From Asparagopsis taxiformis (taxonomy: Eukaryota > Rhodophyta > Florideophyceae > Bonnemaisoniales > Bonnemaisoniaceae): 64,000 nucleotides of DNA. Below, one piece after another: positions 1 to 8,476 of the stretch. Location: assembly GCA_030407315.1 (NCBI GenBank), contig JALQPE010000598.1:62001-126000 (forward strand), given 5' to 3'. The first letter of the stretch is position 1; each line of letters begins with the position of its first letter. The notes below the pieces were generated by a model. The model saw only the letters and a list, made by a program, of their open reading frames with translations, had not been told where the DNA came from and searched no databases. The position numbers and the translations under genes were made by a program.

Positions 1-273
1 TGTGAGAAGCACGGGAAGATCGTTGAAGCGTATGAGGAATTGAAGGAGCTATACCCGGGCAAGATTCCGCCGGGGAAGTTTGGCGAACTTGCAAAGAAAT
101 ATAGTGAATGCTCCTCCGCAAACTCGGGCGGCAATCTAGGCTGGTTCCCGCGTGGAAAGATGGTGGGTGCCTTTGAGGAAAAGGCCTTTGGCACACCTCC
201 AGGCCAGGTTACGGCGCCGTTCAAGTCGAGTTCTGGCTACCATATTGTGCTAGTTGAAGGAAGAAAGATGTAG
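1..273 (+). CDS. Parvulin-type peptidyl-prolyl isomerase (PIN4/Par14-like), 3' part
   Basis: The frame is open from base 1, so the gene begins outside the window and only the last 90 residues are seen. It starts CEKHGK and ends with GYHIVLVEGRK before the TAG at 271. The fragment has the parvulin rotamase signature: a helix, then KYSECSSANSGGNLGWF, then RGKMVGAFEEKAF and the final strand HIVLVEGR. Parvulins catalyse cis-trans isomerisation of prolyl bonds. The CEKHGKI start and VEGRK end match the Par14/PIN4 subgroup, which lacks the WW domain and the phosphate-binding loop of PIN1. Whether the missing N-terminus carries a basic or transit region cannot be seen. Confidence 0.85.
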   Translation, partial: CEKHGKIVEAYEELKELYPGKIPPGKFGELAKKYSECSSANSGGNLGWFPRGKMVGAFEEKAFGTPPGQVTAPFKSSSGYHIVLVEGRKM

Positions 274-585
274 ATGGTTGTTATGCTCTTGTAGTGATGT
301 ATATACATTGTGTGCTTCAGTAAAGACATGAATGTGCGACAACTTTGCCAAATATCTCGATGTTTCCAAACGCTCTCTATGGCTCACACTGACACGTATT
401 GAGTAAATTTCAAGCGCAGACGGCTTCACACACGAAATCAGCTGTGCTGGATCTACATAACCAGCGGTCATCGTCAAGCTTTCGTGTGTACTCTACCGTC
501 AAGTCGTATGCTGTGTATATTTCCGCTTGCAATAAATAGCCTCGGCAACTTGTTCTACACCCAACATAGCATCTGACCAAAGACA
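274..585. other. Intergenic stretch downstream of the parvulin gene
   Basis: No supported gene is seen. It holds the 3' flank of the parvulin gene and probably the promoter and leader of the small ORF at 586. An AATAAA hexamer lies at about 531-536. Confidence 0.5.
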
Positions 586-900
586 ATGAAAAGTCCAAAG
601 CTCAGCGTCCAACAAGCAGACCTGCGCAACAGTCCGCCAACAGCCGGCGGGCCGCATCTACCACCCGAAGACGCTGAAGAACTGCGTCGTCTGGCAATCA
701 CCGCCAGCTGGAACCACCAGCTTCTTAACACACCCGCACAGCTCTCGCGCAAGTGCCCCGTCCTGCCTGGCTTCTTCCCCCGTGCCGTGGGGCAGGGGGC
801 GGCTGTATCCGGCGTGACCAAATCGGCGTCTACAGACAAGCGCGGCCGTTCCGGATTTCATGGCGACTCCTCGTCGGGCGGAAAATGTCCCGCCATGTGA
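586..900 (+). CDS. Small hypothetical protein (104 aa)
   Basis: An ATG ORF of 104 codons with an adenine-rich start context, lying between the convergent ends of the parvulin and cyclophilin genes. The protein is rich in Pro, Ser and Gly, has no membrane segment and no domain that I recognise. Its middle, with LPPEDAEELRRLAITASWNHQLL, reads like an amphipathic helix. Support is only the ATG, the length and the position in a gap that would otherwise be large for this genome. It could be a chance ORF. Confidence 0.35.
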   Translation: MKSPKLSVQQADLRNSPPTAGGPHLPPEDAEELRRLAITASWNHQLLNTPAQLSRKCPVLPGFFPRAVGQGAAVSGVTKSASTDKRGRSGFHGDSSSGGKCPAM

Positions 901-989
901 TTTGTATGTACAAAGGTTGTATCAATGTTGTTTAGAAACTGATTAAAGTAGGGAGCTTTATAGTATGTATCGCTACGTTTTCAGTCTTT

Positions 990-1733
990 TTAGAGTTCAC
1001 CGCATCCAGTGATCTTCACCTCTTTCTTCGGACGGTCCATCATGGCTGTCGGATTCGCCTCGATTGCTTTCACGACATCCATGCCGTTAATCACCTGTCC
1101 AAAGACGACGTGCTTGCCATCCAACCACGGGCATGGCACTGTTGTGATGAAAAACTGCGACCCGTTTGTATTCGGACCAGCGTTGGCCATTGACAACAAT
1201 CCTGGTACACTGTGCGGGATTGAAAACTTCTCATCCGCAAATTTTTCTCCATAGATCGACTTTCCACCTGTGCCATTCCCGGCGGTGATATCGCCGCCCT
1301 GTCAGAAAACACATCAAGCATCGATAGGTCAGCTGGCCGTTTGTACAGGCGTTGCACAGATCGCGTATCAAACATTACATCTTACCTGCAGCATAAACTC
1401 TGGAATCACACGATGAAAAATACTGTTCTCATAGCCGAAGCCCTTCTCGCCGGTGCAAAGTGCACGGAAATTCTCGGCTGTTTTCGGCACCTCTTCGCCG
1501 AACAGTGCAAATTCAATGCGGCCCGACGTTTCACCGCCGATCTCCACATCAAAGTATACCTTACTGGTCACGGCTGGCGCCGCCATTGTCGTTTGTGCGC
1601 GACGCATGGGCGCATTGGCACGACGCGTCTGCAATGTTGTCAGACGCGTGCCGTTGAAGGCGTGCACATTGATGGCGGATCGGGTCACTGCGCGTGCTGA
1701 GAGGCTGGGGAGTGCTGGAATAAAGGCTGCCAT
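990..1733 (-). CDS. Plastid-targeted cyclophilin, two exons
   Basis: Exon 1 is 1733-1386 and exon 2 is 1298-990. They are separated by an 87-nt intron with donor GTAAGA and acceptor CAG. Both junctions fall between codons, so EFMLQ joins directly to GGDITAGNG, the conserved cyclophilin reading. The product is 218 aa. After about 50 residues comes a cyclophilin A-type domain with [22 protein letters not shown], the active-site Trp in [11 protein letters not shown], and NGMDVV. The leader starts [10 protein letters not shown] and is Ser/Thr/Arg-rich, as in red-algal plastid transit peptides. The role is prolyl isomerisation and protein folding, probably in the stroma. Confidence 0.93.
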
Positions 1734-2113
1734 GACGAATGTGTTGGACGAGGAACCGAGATTGCGTCTGGCTGATCGTGATGCCTATAAGATCTCTACG
1801 ATGATCGAGCAGATGCGATCTGGTAACTGCATTTCTCAAATGGTTTCATAATCTCTGAAGGTTTTCATCGGAAAAATTACAGTTGGTTGAGGTATGCTTA
1901 CAGTCCATACCAGGCCGGACAGCATTCACAACAATCAATTGGATTGTCATTTGTAGATCAGATGCAAGAGAATCTTGTCCCGGGGGGCTGACGGGGCGTA
2001 GTCCGATTGCATCGTCAGCAATTCTCACAACTTTCTCGCACAACGGCAACAGTACATCGTGCGCGCCACCGTCGGCACAATCGATCAATCTATAACTACT
2101 TGTCCGTTGGTGC
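1734..2113. promoter_or_regulatory. Divergent intergenic region, cyclophilin and MDAR
   Basis: The 380 bp between two start codons pointing away from each other must hold both promoters. No clear TATA box or repeated element was recognised. Confidence 0.4.
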
Positions 2114-3465
2114 ATGATCAAACAGACTTTGACCCGTCTCTCGCAAACTCCAACCACCCGACTTATTCGTGCCATGTCAACTTATAAGTATGTTGTGCTC
2201 GGTGGCGGCAACGCCGCAGGTTATGCTGCCCGGAATTCGTGGCGCAGAACGTGGCCCCTGGCGATCTCTGCATTGTCGGGGAGGAGCCCGTGCTTCCGTA
2301 CGAGCGTCCCGCACTTTCAAAAGCAGTTCTCGTGAAGAAGCAGGTGCGCCTGCCTGGCTTCAATACTTGCGTGGGAAGCGGCGGCGAAAGGTACACTCAG
2401 GAATGGTACGATGAGCATGGAATTGAGACCAAACTAGGCCAGCCCGTTGTGGCTGTGGACACCGCATCTCGCTCACTTACACTTGCAGATGGTGCCGTTG
2501 TGTCCGCGTCCGAAGCCCTCATTCTTGCAACTGGTGCTGCACCCATTAAACTGACGAGAACCGAGGGTCATCATTTGAACGGTATCCACTACTTGAGAGA
2601 CAATGACGATGCTATGAAATTGTATGATGCCTTGCAGGCCAACGTTGGCAAAACGGTCATCGTTGTCGGAGGTGGATACATCGGCATGGAAGTCACAGCG
2701 GCTGCAATTACGGTCGGCTGTCGTGTGAAGATGATTTTCCCGGAGGAGAATGTGATGCCGCGTTTGTTCACCCCCGAATTGGCGAGGTATTATGAGCGCG
2801 TGTACGAGGAGAAGGGCGTGGAATTACTGAACAATGGCCGCCTTTGCAAAGCATTTTTGGACGACGGAGCAGGAAATTTGCGCGGAGTAAAGATGTGCCA
2901 GAACGGACTTGGCGACGCTGAGGTTGAAGGCACACTTGTCGTAGTCGGCGTAGGTGCTCGTACCAATGTGGCATTGTTCAAGGACGCAGTGGAAATGGAC
3001 GCACGAGGCGGTGTTGTTGTGGACGGCAATTTGAAAACGTCAGTGGATGGCGTGTACGCCATCGGTGATATTGCTACATTCCCGTTGAAATTGTACAATG
3101 ATCGTCCGGTGCGCATGGAGCATGTGCAGAATGCGCGTGATTCAGCTAGTCATGTTGCCAAGGTCGTCATGAAGAAGACGGAAGAAGCTTATGACTATGT
3201 ACCGTATTTCTACTCGAGAGTGTTTGACCTGTCGTGGCAGTTTTTCGGTGATAATGTCGGTGACTGTTTGATTGCGGGCGATTTCAATCCGAAACTGCTG
3301 GCGATCTGGGTACAGGGTTCGGATGTGCACGGAATTTTCATGGAACATCCGTCGGCGGAGGAAACAGCTGCCATGAAGAAGGTTGCGCGCGAGGGAGCCA
3401 GTGTCGATGTGGAAGCTTTCAAGAAGGCTGGTTCGGTCGAAGAAGCGTGGGCGTTCATCCAATAA
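2114..3465 (+). CDS. Monodehydroascorbate reductase, interrupted by a -1 frameshift
   Basis: A flavoprotein that regenerates ascorbate from monodehydroascorbate with NAD(P)H. The ATG at 2114 opens a frame with a short basic leader (TRLSQTPTTRLIRAM), then the FAD-binding GGGNAAGYAAR. The frame then leaves the alignment, and the family continues one frame back from about 2233 with EFVAQNVAPGDL, PYERPALSK, the NAD-binding GGGYIGMEV, MPRLFTPELA, GDIATFPLKLY and SWQFFGDNVGD. One G appears to be missing in the CGG-GAATTC context at 2231-2235. No GT-AG intron could explain the shift. With one base restored the protein is about 450 aa, the normal size plus a possible mitochondrial or dual-targeting leader. 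The rest of the gene is intact, so I treat it as functional. Confidence 0.9.
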
Positions 3466-3564
3466 GGTGTAGGATTAGAGTTTGTTGATGATTATAAACA
3501 TATATCCATTAGTTAAGGTATGTACTACTGTAGTGTATATCTAGGCGACTAAACTATGAAGGAA

Positions 3565-4296
3565 TCAATCGGCCTCGGCCTCCACCAATGCATACAAGAG
3601 GAGCCCAATTGCAACAACAACGGCCCCGACAGAGCCTGCGCCCGTAGAAAATAAGACGATCTGTCTAAAAACAGCACCACTCATCAACTGTTCACCAGAT
3701 GGGTTGGCCTCATACACGGCACGAGCATTGATAAAGGCATAGTAGCACGCGACAGAAAGCGGAAGACATAAAGCAGAGCCGACAAAGGCCTGCAGTTTGG
3801 TTGGACGCGGAAAGAATTGCGGCTTGAGTGCTTCGGGATCGATTTCACGCTTTGGTTGCGGTGTGATTTCAACCACGGGAGTGAGCACACGTGTCTCAAA
3901 GTAATTCTTGGCTTGCTGTAAATCTTCATCGAGCACAATCCAGCCGTTTTGAGAGGCGACGTATTCGCTGCGAATTTGGCGAATGTCCGCTACCTTTTCG
4001 TACGTTTCCTCGGTGTCTGGCACGTAGAGCTCGGGAATAAATGCTGTGAGCAGCGTCAAGTCAGCCGTGGCACCATTGCTCGATACGCCGGTTACCTGCG
4101 CGAGTTCCACTACGCTACCGCGTTTGACGGCGACAATAGAGCCGATTGGGATGGATTGCTGTGCTGCTGATGCGCGGATTTTGGCTGGACGGCGGTGTAC
4201 CGGGCGGATTGGTCGACGGTGGGTGGCGATTTTTGGTGCCGCTACGCTGTGACGGAGGATTTGGGGTGTCGAAACGATGAATGTGGGTAGCGTCAT
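3565..4296 (-). CDS. Plastid membrane protein of unknown function (243 aa)
   Basis: The ATG at 4296 is chosen because it gives a leader beginning MTLPTFIVS followed by an Arg/His-rich stretch, a red-algal-type transit peptide. The in-frame extension upstream looks random. After the leader is a compact beta-rich region beginning IPIGSIVAVKRGSVVELAQVTG, which reads like an SH3-like barrel. Two hydrophobic segments follow near the C-terminus (about residues 178-200 and 215-238). This suggests a thylakoid or envelope protein with a small soluble domain. I do not recognise the family. The gene is convergent with MDAR, 99 bp apart. Confidence 0.75.
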   Translation of the reverse strand: MTLPTFIVSTPQILRHSVAAPKIATHRRPIRPVHRRPAKIRASAAQQSIPIGSIVAVKRGSVVELAQVTGVSSNGATADLTLLTAFIPELYVPDTEETYEKVADIRQIRSEYVASQNGWIVLDEDLQQAKNYFETRVLTPVVEITPQPKREIDPEALKPQFFPRPTKLQAFVGSALCLPLSVACYYAFINARAVYEANPSGEQLMSGAVFRQIVLFSTGAGSVGAVVVAIGLLLYALVEAEAD

Positions 4297-4459
4297 TTTA
4301 TGACGATGATGAGTCAGTGATATGTGTCGAGCACTGGGGCATCGACAAACGTTCTCCCCCGGGTAGCTGCGAGATCTATTTAGGAGGCTGGGAAAGAATT
4401 GTTGCACGAGAAAAGTGTAATTATAATTAATTTGCATGTAACATATTTACAAAATTGAA

Positions 4460-5287
4460 TTAAAAATATCTGGCGTTCTGTGACTTGCGTCTCTTCATAT
4501 CGGTGGCAACAACCATGGTGAACCACAAGACGGCCTCTTCACGGGTCAAATTCTTGAGTGTAACATCATAAGTCTCACTTCTCGGCAGAAACCTTGCCAG
4601 CACAATGGACTTGACTTCACCGATCGAGCGCGGCACGTCTGTAACGCCAAGCAAGTAGTGTGTACCCAGCGACGACGCAAACTGCATTTCCAATCTGGGC
4701 ATTCCAACAATACCCTCAGGATAGAAGACACGATTATCCGGAAAGACTTCCATAATCTTACCAATCCTGGACCCCTGCGGCATATCTGTGTACAGACCCC
4801 AATTCTCCACATCCCACTTCAGAATCGGGCTTCGCACAAAGGCTTTGAACGCCCTCGAAAACGGGCTATTGGTATCGCCATGAAAGTGGACCTTGAGCAA
4901 CGGACGTGCAGTATTGACCTCCTGTATAATATAGCCAAGTATGGAGCCGTCGCGGGTGATTTTCGCTTCGAATAGCGGTGTACATTTGTCAAAGTAATCA
5001 GCGCCGGTATAGTCGTACGGGGGCGGTGCGTAGATCGTACTTTCGCCGCGATCGTAGAAGGAATGGTTATTGCGCATGACATAGCGCTGAATAGGATGCA
5101 CAGCGCTGTGCAATCTGTCGTGCTTGTAGCGGGTGCCGTCTGGGGCTACGCCGTACATGAGGGCGGCATCGTGGGTGGTGCACAGGTTGCGGAGAGGAAA
5201 GTTGAGAAAATCGGTAGCGGTGGGACGGTAGCCGAGCGGGTAGGGGAAGGGCTCCTGTTCTTTGCTGCGCTCTGGTTTGGTGGTCAT
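4460..5287 (-). CDS. Unrecognised soluble protein, possibly Tubby-C/LURP-like fold (275 aa)
   Basis: The ATG at 5287 opens a 275-residue protein with no signal peptide or membrane segment. It has a polar N-terminus with FPYPLGYRPTATDFLNFPLRN. A strand-rich core follows (FEAKITRDGSILGYIIQEVN, then LKVHFHG), and it ends with a hydrophobic helix (EEAVLWFTMVVATDM) and a basic tail. A strand-rich core closed by one hydrophobic C-terminal helix resembles the Tubby-C/scramblase/LURP-one fold, but this is a pattern impression only. It is a real gene judging by its length and the amphipathic strand pattern. The function is unknown. Confidence 0.7.
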   Translation of the reverse strand: MTTKPERSKEQEPFPYPLGYRPTATDFLNFPLRNLCTTHDAALMYGVAPDGTRYKHDRLHSAVHPIQRYVMRNNHSFYDRGESTIYAPPPYDYTGADYFDKCTPLFEAKITRDGSILGYIIQEVNTARPLLKVHFHGDTNSPFSRAFKAFVRSPILKWDVENWGLYTDMPQGSRIGKIMEVFPDNRVFYPEGIVGMPRLEMQFASSLGTHYLLGVTDVPRSIGEVKSIVLARFLPRSETYDVTLKNLTREEAVLWFTMVVATDMKRRKSQNARYF

Positions 5288-6226
5288 TGCTTGTTGGTTT
5301 GGATAGTGATGCACGTCAGTGTAGCGACGCGGATGGATGCGCGCGTGGTTATAAATGCGCAAGTCGGTTATGCGCCGTGTACACATTTGCAATTTTTTCT
5401 ACGCGCTTGCGAGATGCGTTGCGTCATCGTTGGGATATTTGCGCAGATAGAGTGCAGGATTCCGCGCCGTTTGATTGGCTGCAGCTGAAGCGGTTGGCAA
5501 ATTGGCCAATGGGGCTGCCATTACAGCTGACTATTATTATGACAATAAGAAGAATATGGGTAAGTTTTGTCGCCCAATCACAACCCTTGTTGGCGACAAA
5601 CATCCGCAGCTACTGAATTGAACGGGCTTTGGCGCTTGGGTTACTCAACTTGGCCACCCGTGTTTCCGATCAGCAACATTCCTCATCATCATTGCATACA
5701 CCCACCAGTACAATAAAACATACTGGTCCATTATAATTTCAACAAACTCATTATTCACTGTGATGGGCAACAACTGTGCTTCTCCACTCCATTACCTTTA
5801 GGCGGTACCCTTGGGTACATGCGGGGCACAGCAGTTTGGAAACAATCCACCCGTCGCATATGTGCATCGTATGTAGACCAAGTAGAAATCGGCTTGACAA
5901 GGGAAGGAGGCTGAACATAGCTTGCAGCCAACATGCAAGTAGAAATTACGATCCTGCTTCCCTCCCTCCACCAACATTGCTGGCAAAATCCTCCAGATGG
6001 TACAAGACAGACTGTCTTATACATATATTGCAAACATCATTACAGTACATCAACTGAACAGCAATGCCGTTCAATTTTAACAACAACAAATAACATACAA
6101 ATCTTACCACAACGATGCATGCCGCCGAAGCAGCCCCATCTATCTTCACCATTTCCCAGCACCAAAAAATGACCTCAGCAACCATCACAAACAACAACGC
6201 ATCATTCACACGTCCAATTTTCAACC
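5288..6226. promoter_or_regulatory. Divergent intergenic region (939 bp)
   Basis: It lies between the start codons of the unrecognised protein at 5287 and the CRAL-TRIO gene at 6227. The right half is AT-rich with CA-rich stretches. Short ORFs occur in several frames, but none has a recognisable domain. No RNA gene or repeat was recognised. Confidence 0.4.
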
Positions 6227-7177
6227 ATGAGCGACATCTCCCAACTGCAAGGCACAAATAAACGTCCAACAGGCCTATCATCAATTTTCAACGTCTTCCG
6301 CCGCATTGCCGCCGAGCCAGAATCCACCGACACAGCGCGGATAACAACCGCCGATAATCTCTCCGCGCCCTACATCCTGACCGCATCCGAGCAGCAACAC
6401 CAAATCTCTCTCCTTCACCAAGCCGCGCTCGCGGCGTCCAACCCGCGCGCCGCGCAAGCAGACCCCTTCTGGCAGCTGGCGGCCATCCACGCGCGCAAAG
6501 GCGACACAACACGCGCGCTCGCACTGCTGAGCAACTACCTGCAATGGCGGGACACGCTCGAGGCGTCGGCCACCAACCCGTGCACCTCGGCGATAATGGA
6601 GCAACAATTGCGTCGACGCGTCGTGTTTGTGGCCGGCAATACCGATCGTGACGGCCGACCTGTGCTCAGTATCCGCCTCCGCAATCAGGACCCGTCCACA
6701 TTCTCCGCGTTGCACACCGTGCGTACAATCTCCTTTGTGCTCGAATGGACGCTGCGCACCTTCCCGACCGCCCAGACGCACGGCGTGCTGCTTGTGGCCT
6801 GTATGCGCGACGCGACCTTTCGCAACATGGACGTGCGTGTGCCGGCGGAGATGCAACGCGCGTTTTCGAGAAATTTGCCCGTTCGCGTTTCGGCGATTTA
6901 TATTTGTAACCCCCCGCCGATTTTGAAGGCCGTTTTTTCGCTCGTGGCGCGCGTCATGAGCGATAAGATCAAGGCGAGGATTCGCGTCTTGTCGCAGAAC
7001 GATGCGCAGTTGTTGGCGCAGCAGTTTGATTCGGATCAGATTATGGACGATTTGCAGTTTGGTGGAACCGCGTCATGGACGGATGAGCAGCATGCCGCTT
7101 GGATCGAGAGAATGAAGAAGGATTGTCAAACTTGGGCCCCTGCTACGACATCGAGCGAGGCGCCGGTGCATACGTAA
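6227..7177 (+). CDS. CRAL-TRIO (SEC14-like) lipid-binding protein
   Basis: The product is 316 aa. The N-terminal third contains the helical CRAL-TRIO-N region with ARKGDTTRALALLSNYLQWR, as in other SEC14-like proteins. The lipid-binding domain follows (about residues 125-280), with RNLPVRVSAIYICNPPPILK, then AVFSLVARVMSDKIKARIRV. That segment is the most conserved part of the family and matches tocopherol-transfer/clavesin-type proteins. Members carry a hydrophobic lipid such as a phosphoinositide, tocopherol or retinoid between membranes. The ligand cannot be read from the sequence. There is no transit peptide or membrane segment, so it is probably cytosolic. Confidence 0.85.
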   Translation: MSDISQLQGTNKRPTGLSSIFNVFRRIAAEPESTDTARITTADNLSAPYILTASEQQHQISLLHQAALAASNPRAAQADPFWQLAAIHARKGDTTRALALLSNYLQWRDTLEASATNPCTSAIMEQQLRRRVVFVAGNTDRDGRPVLSIRLRNQDPSTFSALHTVRTISFVLEWTLRTFPTAQTHGVLLVACMRDATFRNMDVRVPAEMQRAFSRNLPVRVSAIYICNPPPILKAVFSLVARVMSDKIKARIRVLSQNDAQLLAQQFDSDQIMDDLQFGGTASWTDEQHAAWIERMKKDCQTWAPATTSSEAPVHT

Positions 7178-7620
7178 TGTACTCGATTACCTTTTTGCAT
7201 TGTTTTGCTGGCCGTTCTTTCCGTTTGTGTGGAACCATCATGAACCGCCTCTTTCACGAGCTGCAATTGCTCGACGACACACACTGTGAATGCTTGATAT
7301 GCGCTAGACATACATACACACGATTCCACAGTTAGCCAACCCTAAAACGAATCTTACTCTTCTCAACACTCACTGTACATCCAATCAAAATCGTGTATGG
7401 CGCATCACTGCCAAAGTTCCATCCAACGCTCAGGTCACCTATCGCCCGCATCTATACGATACACTATTAAGCCATCATATATAGCACCAGCGTACCTACT
7501 GTCGTTTGATAGAATGCGCCAATTGTTTCTTTACACAACTCGACCTTTTTTTAGCTACAATGCTCGTTGCCGACGCGAAAGCACGTGACGCAGCGCCTGG
7601 TCTGGCGGGTAGCACGCACC
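7178..7620. other. Intergenic region between same-strand genes
   Basis: 443 bp holding the 3' flank of the CRAL-TRIO gene and the promoter and leader of the zinc-finger gene. No other gene is seen. The reading frame of the next gene is open up to about 7567, but without an ATG before 7621. Confidence 0.4.
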
Positions 7621-8298
7621 ATGCAGCACGCTAAACTCGCCTGTGACAATCCGCACTCCACTTCCTCACTACTCTACAGCGATGAAGCAATGGCAAAACC
7701 ACTGCTCATCGCACCGCCACCGTCGCCGCCGTCGTCACCGACGCAGCTCGCGCACAGAAAAGTCGTCTGTGTGGATGTTGATGCAGATATCATCACAGAA
7801 ATTGTAGAAACCCAAACATCCGCCAATTTCATTCAGCAAATCTGTCAATCGACAAAAGCGGATGCTGCGTCCACGCATCGCCCGAGTCGCCCGACGAAGA
7901 GGCTGGGCGCCGAGATGGACGCCCAGATTCACGCCTTTGTCAAGTCATCGGGGAAGCAGCGCCGGCGTGTAGAAAAGATACGCGTCGATGCGGCCAAACG
8001 ACACTCGTCTTCGCCCAGCTCGCCGCTCTCGAAAGATGCTATTATTAAGAACAGCATTCGTAAGAACAAATGTGACATCTGTAATTTGACGGCCAGTTCG
8101 CTGGGCGAGCTGTTTAAACATCTGTTGACTAGGCGGCATAAACGAGCCAGGAGAAAGCAGGAACGTGATATGGTTGCGTATAAATGCCAGCCTTGTAATA
8201 TGGTTTTCTTCAGTTCGAGCCAATGTTATCAGCGCCATCTTGCTGGTGAACTTCACCATCGAAACAGCAAAGCGAAGGAGAAAACTGTCCAACCATGA
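7621..8298 (+). CDS. Two-finger U1/matrin-type C2H2 zinc-finger protein
   Basis: The first ATG is at 7621 (225 aa); a second in-frame ATG at 7690 gives a shorter product. The N-terminal part is Pro/Ser-rich (PPPSPPSSPT). A basic middle follows with RPTKRLG and KQRRRVEKIR. Two zinc fingers are at about residues 150-175 and 190-215: KCDIC...HLLTRRH and YKCQPC...HLAGELHH. The long spacing before the His pair and the trailing basic residues are typical of U1-like or matrin fingers, which bind double-stranded RNA or sit in splicing factors. A nuclear RNA- or DNA-binding role is likely. I cannot assign an ortholog. Confidence 0.75.
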   Translation: MQHAKLACDNPHSTSSLLYSDEAMAKPLLIAPPPSPPSSPTQLAHRKVVCVDVDADIITEIVETQTSANFIQQICQSTKADAASTHRPSRPTKRLGAEMDAQIHAFVKSSGKQRRRVEKIRVDAAKRHSSSPSSPLSKDAIIKNSIRKNKCDICNLTASSLGELFKHLLTRRHKRARRKQERDMVAYKCQPCNMVFFSSSQCYQRHLAGELHHRNSKAKEKTVQP

Positions 8299-8476
8299 CT
8301 GCTTCGCTGCAAAGTCAATAATTTGCAATCATGAAATATCACCATCATGCGTCGTTTCGATCGCAATACTTGAGCTCAGCCATAGTATAATACGTTACGC
8401 ATCATCCATCACACGCAATGACAAACAATAAAATATCGTAAACTGGATGAAATTCTTTATGAGCAAATGAGAAAAA

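Noticed and set aside
2114..3465. Calling MDAR a pseudogene
   Set aside because: There is a single one-base shift at a short G run with full conservation on both sides; a sequence error is more likely.
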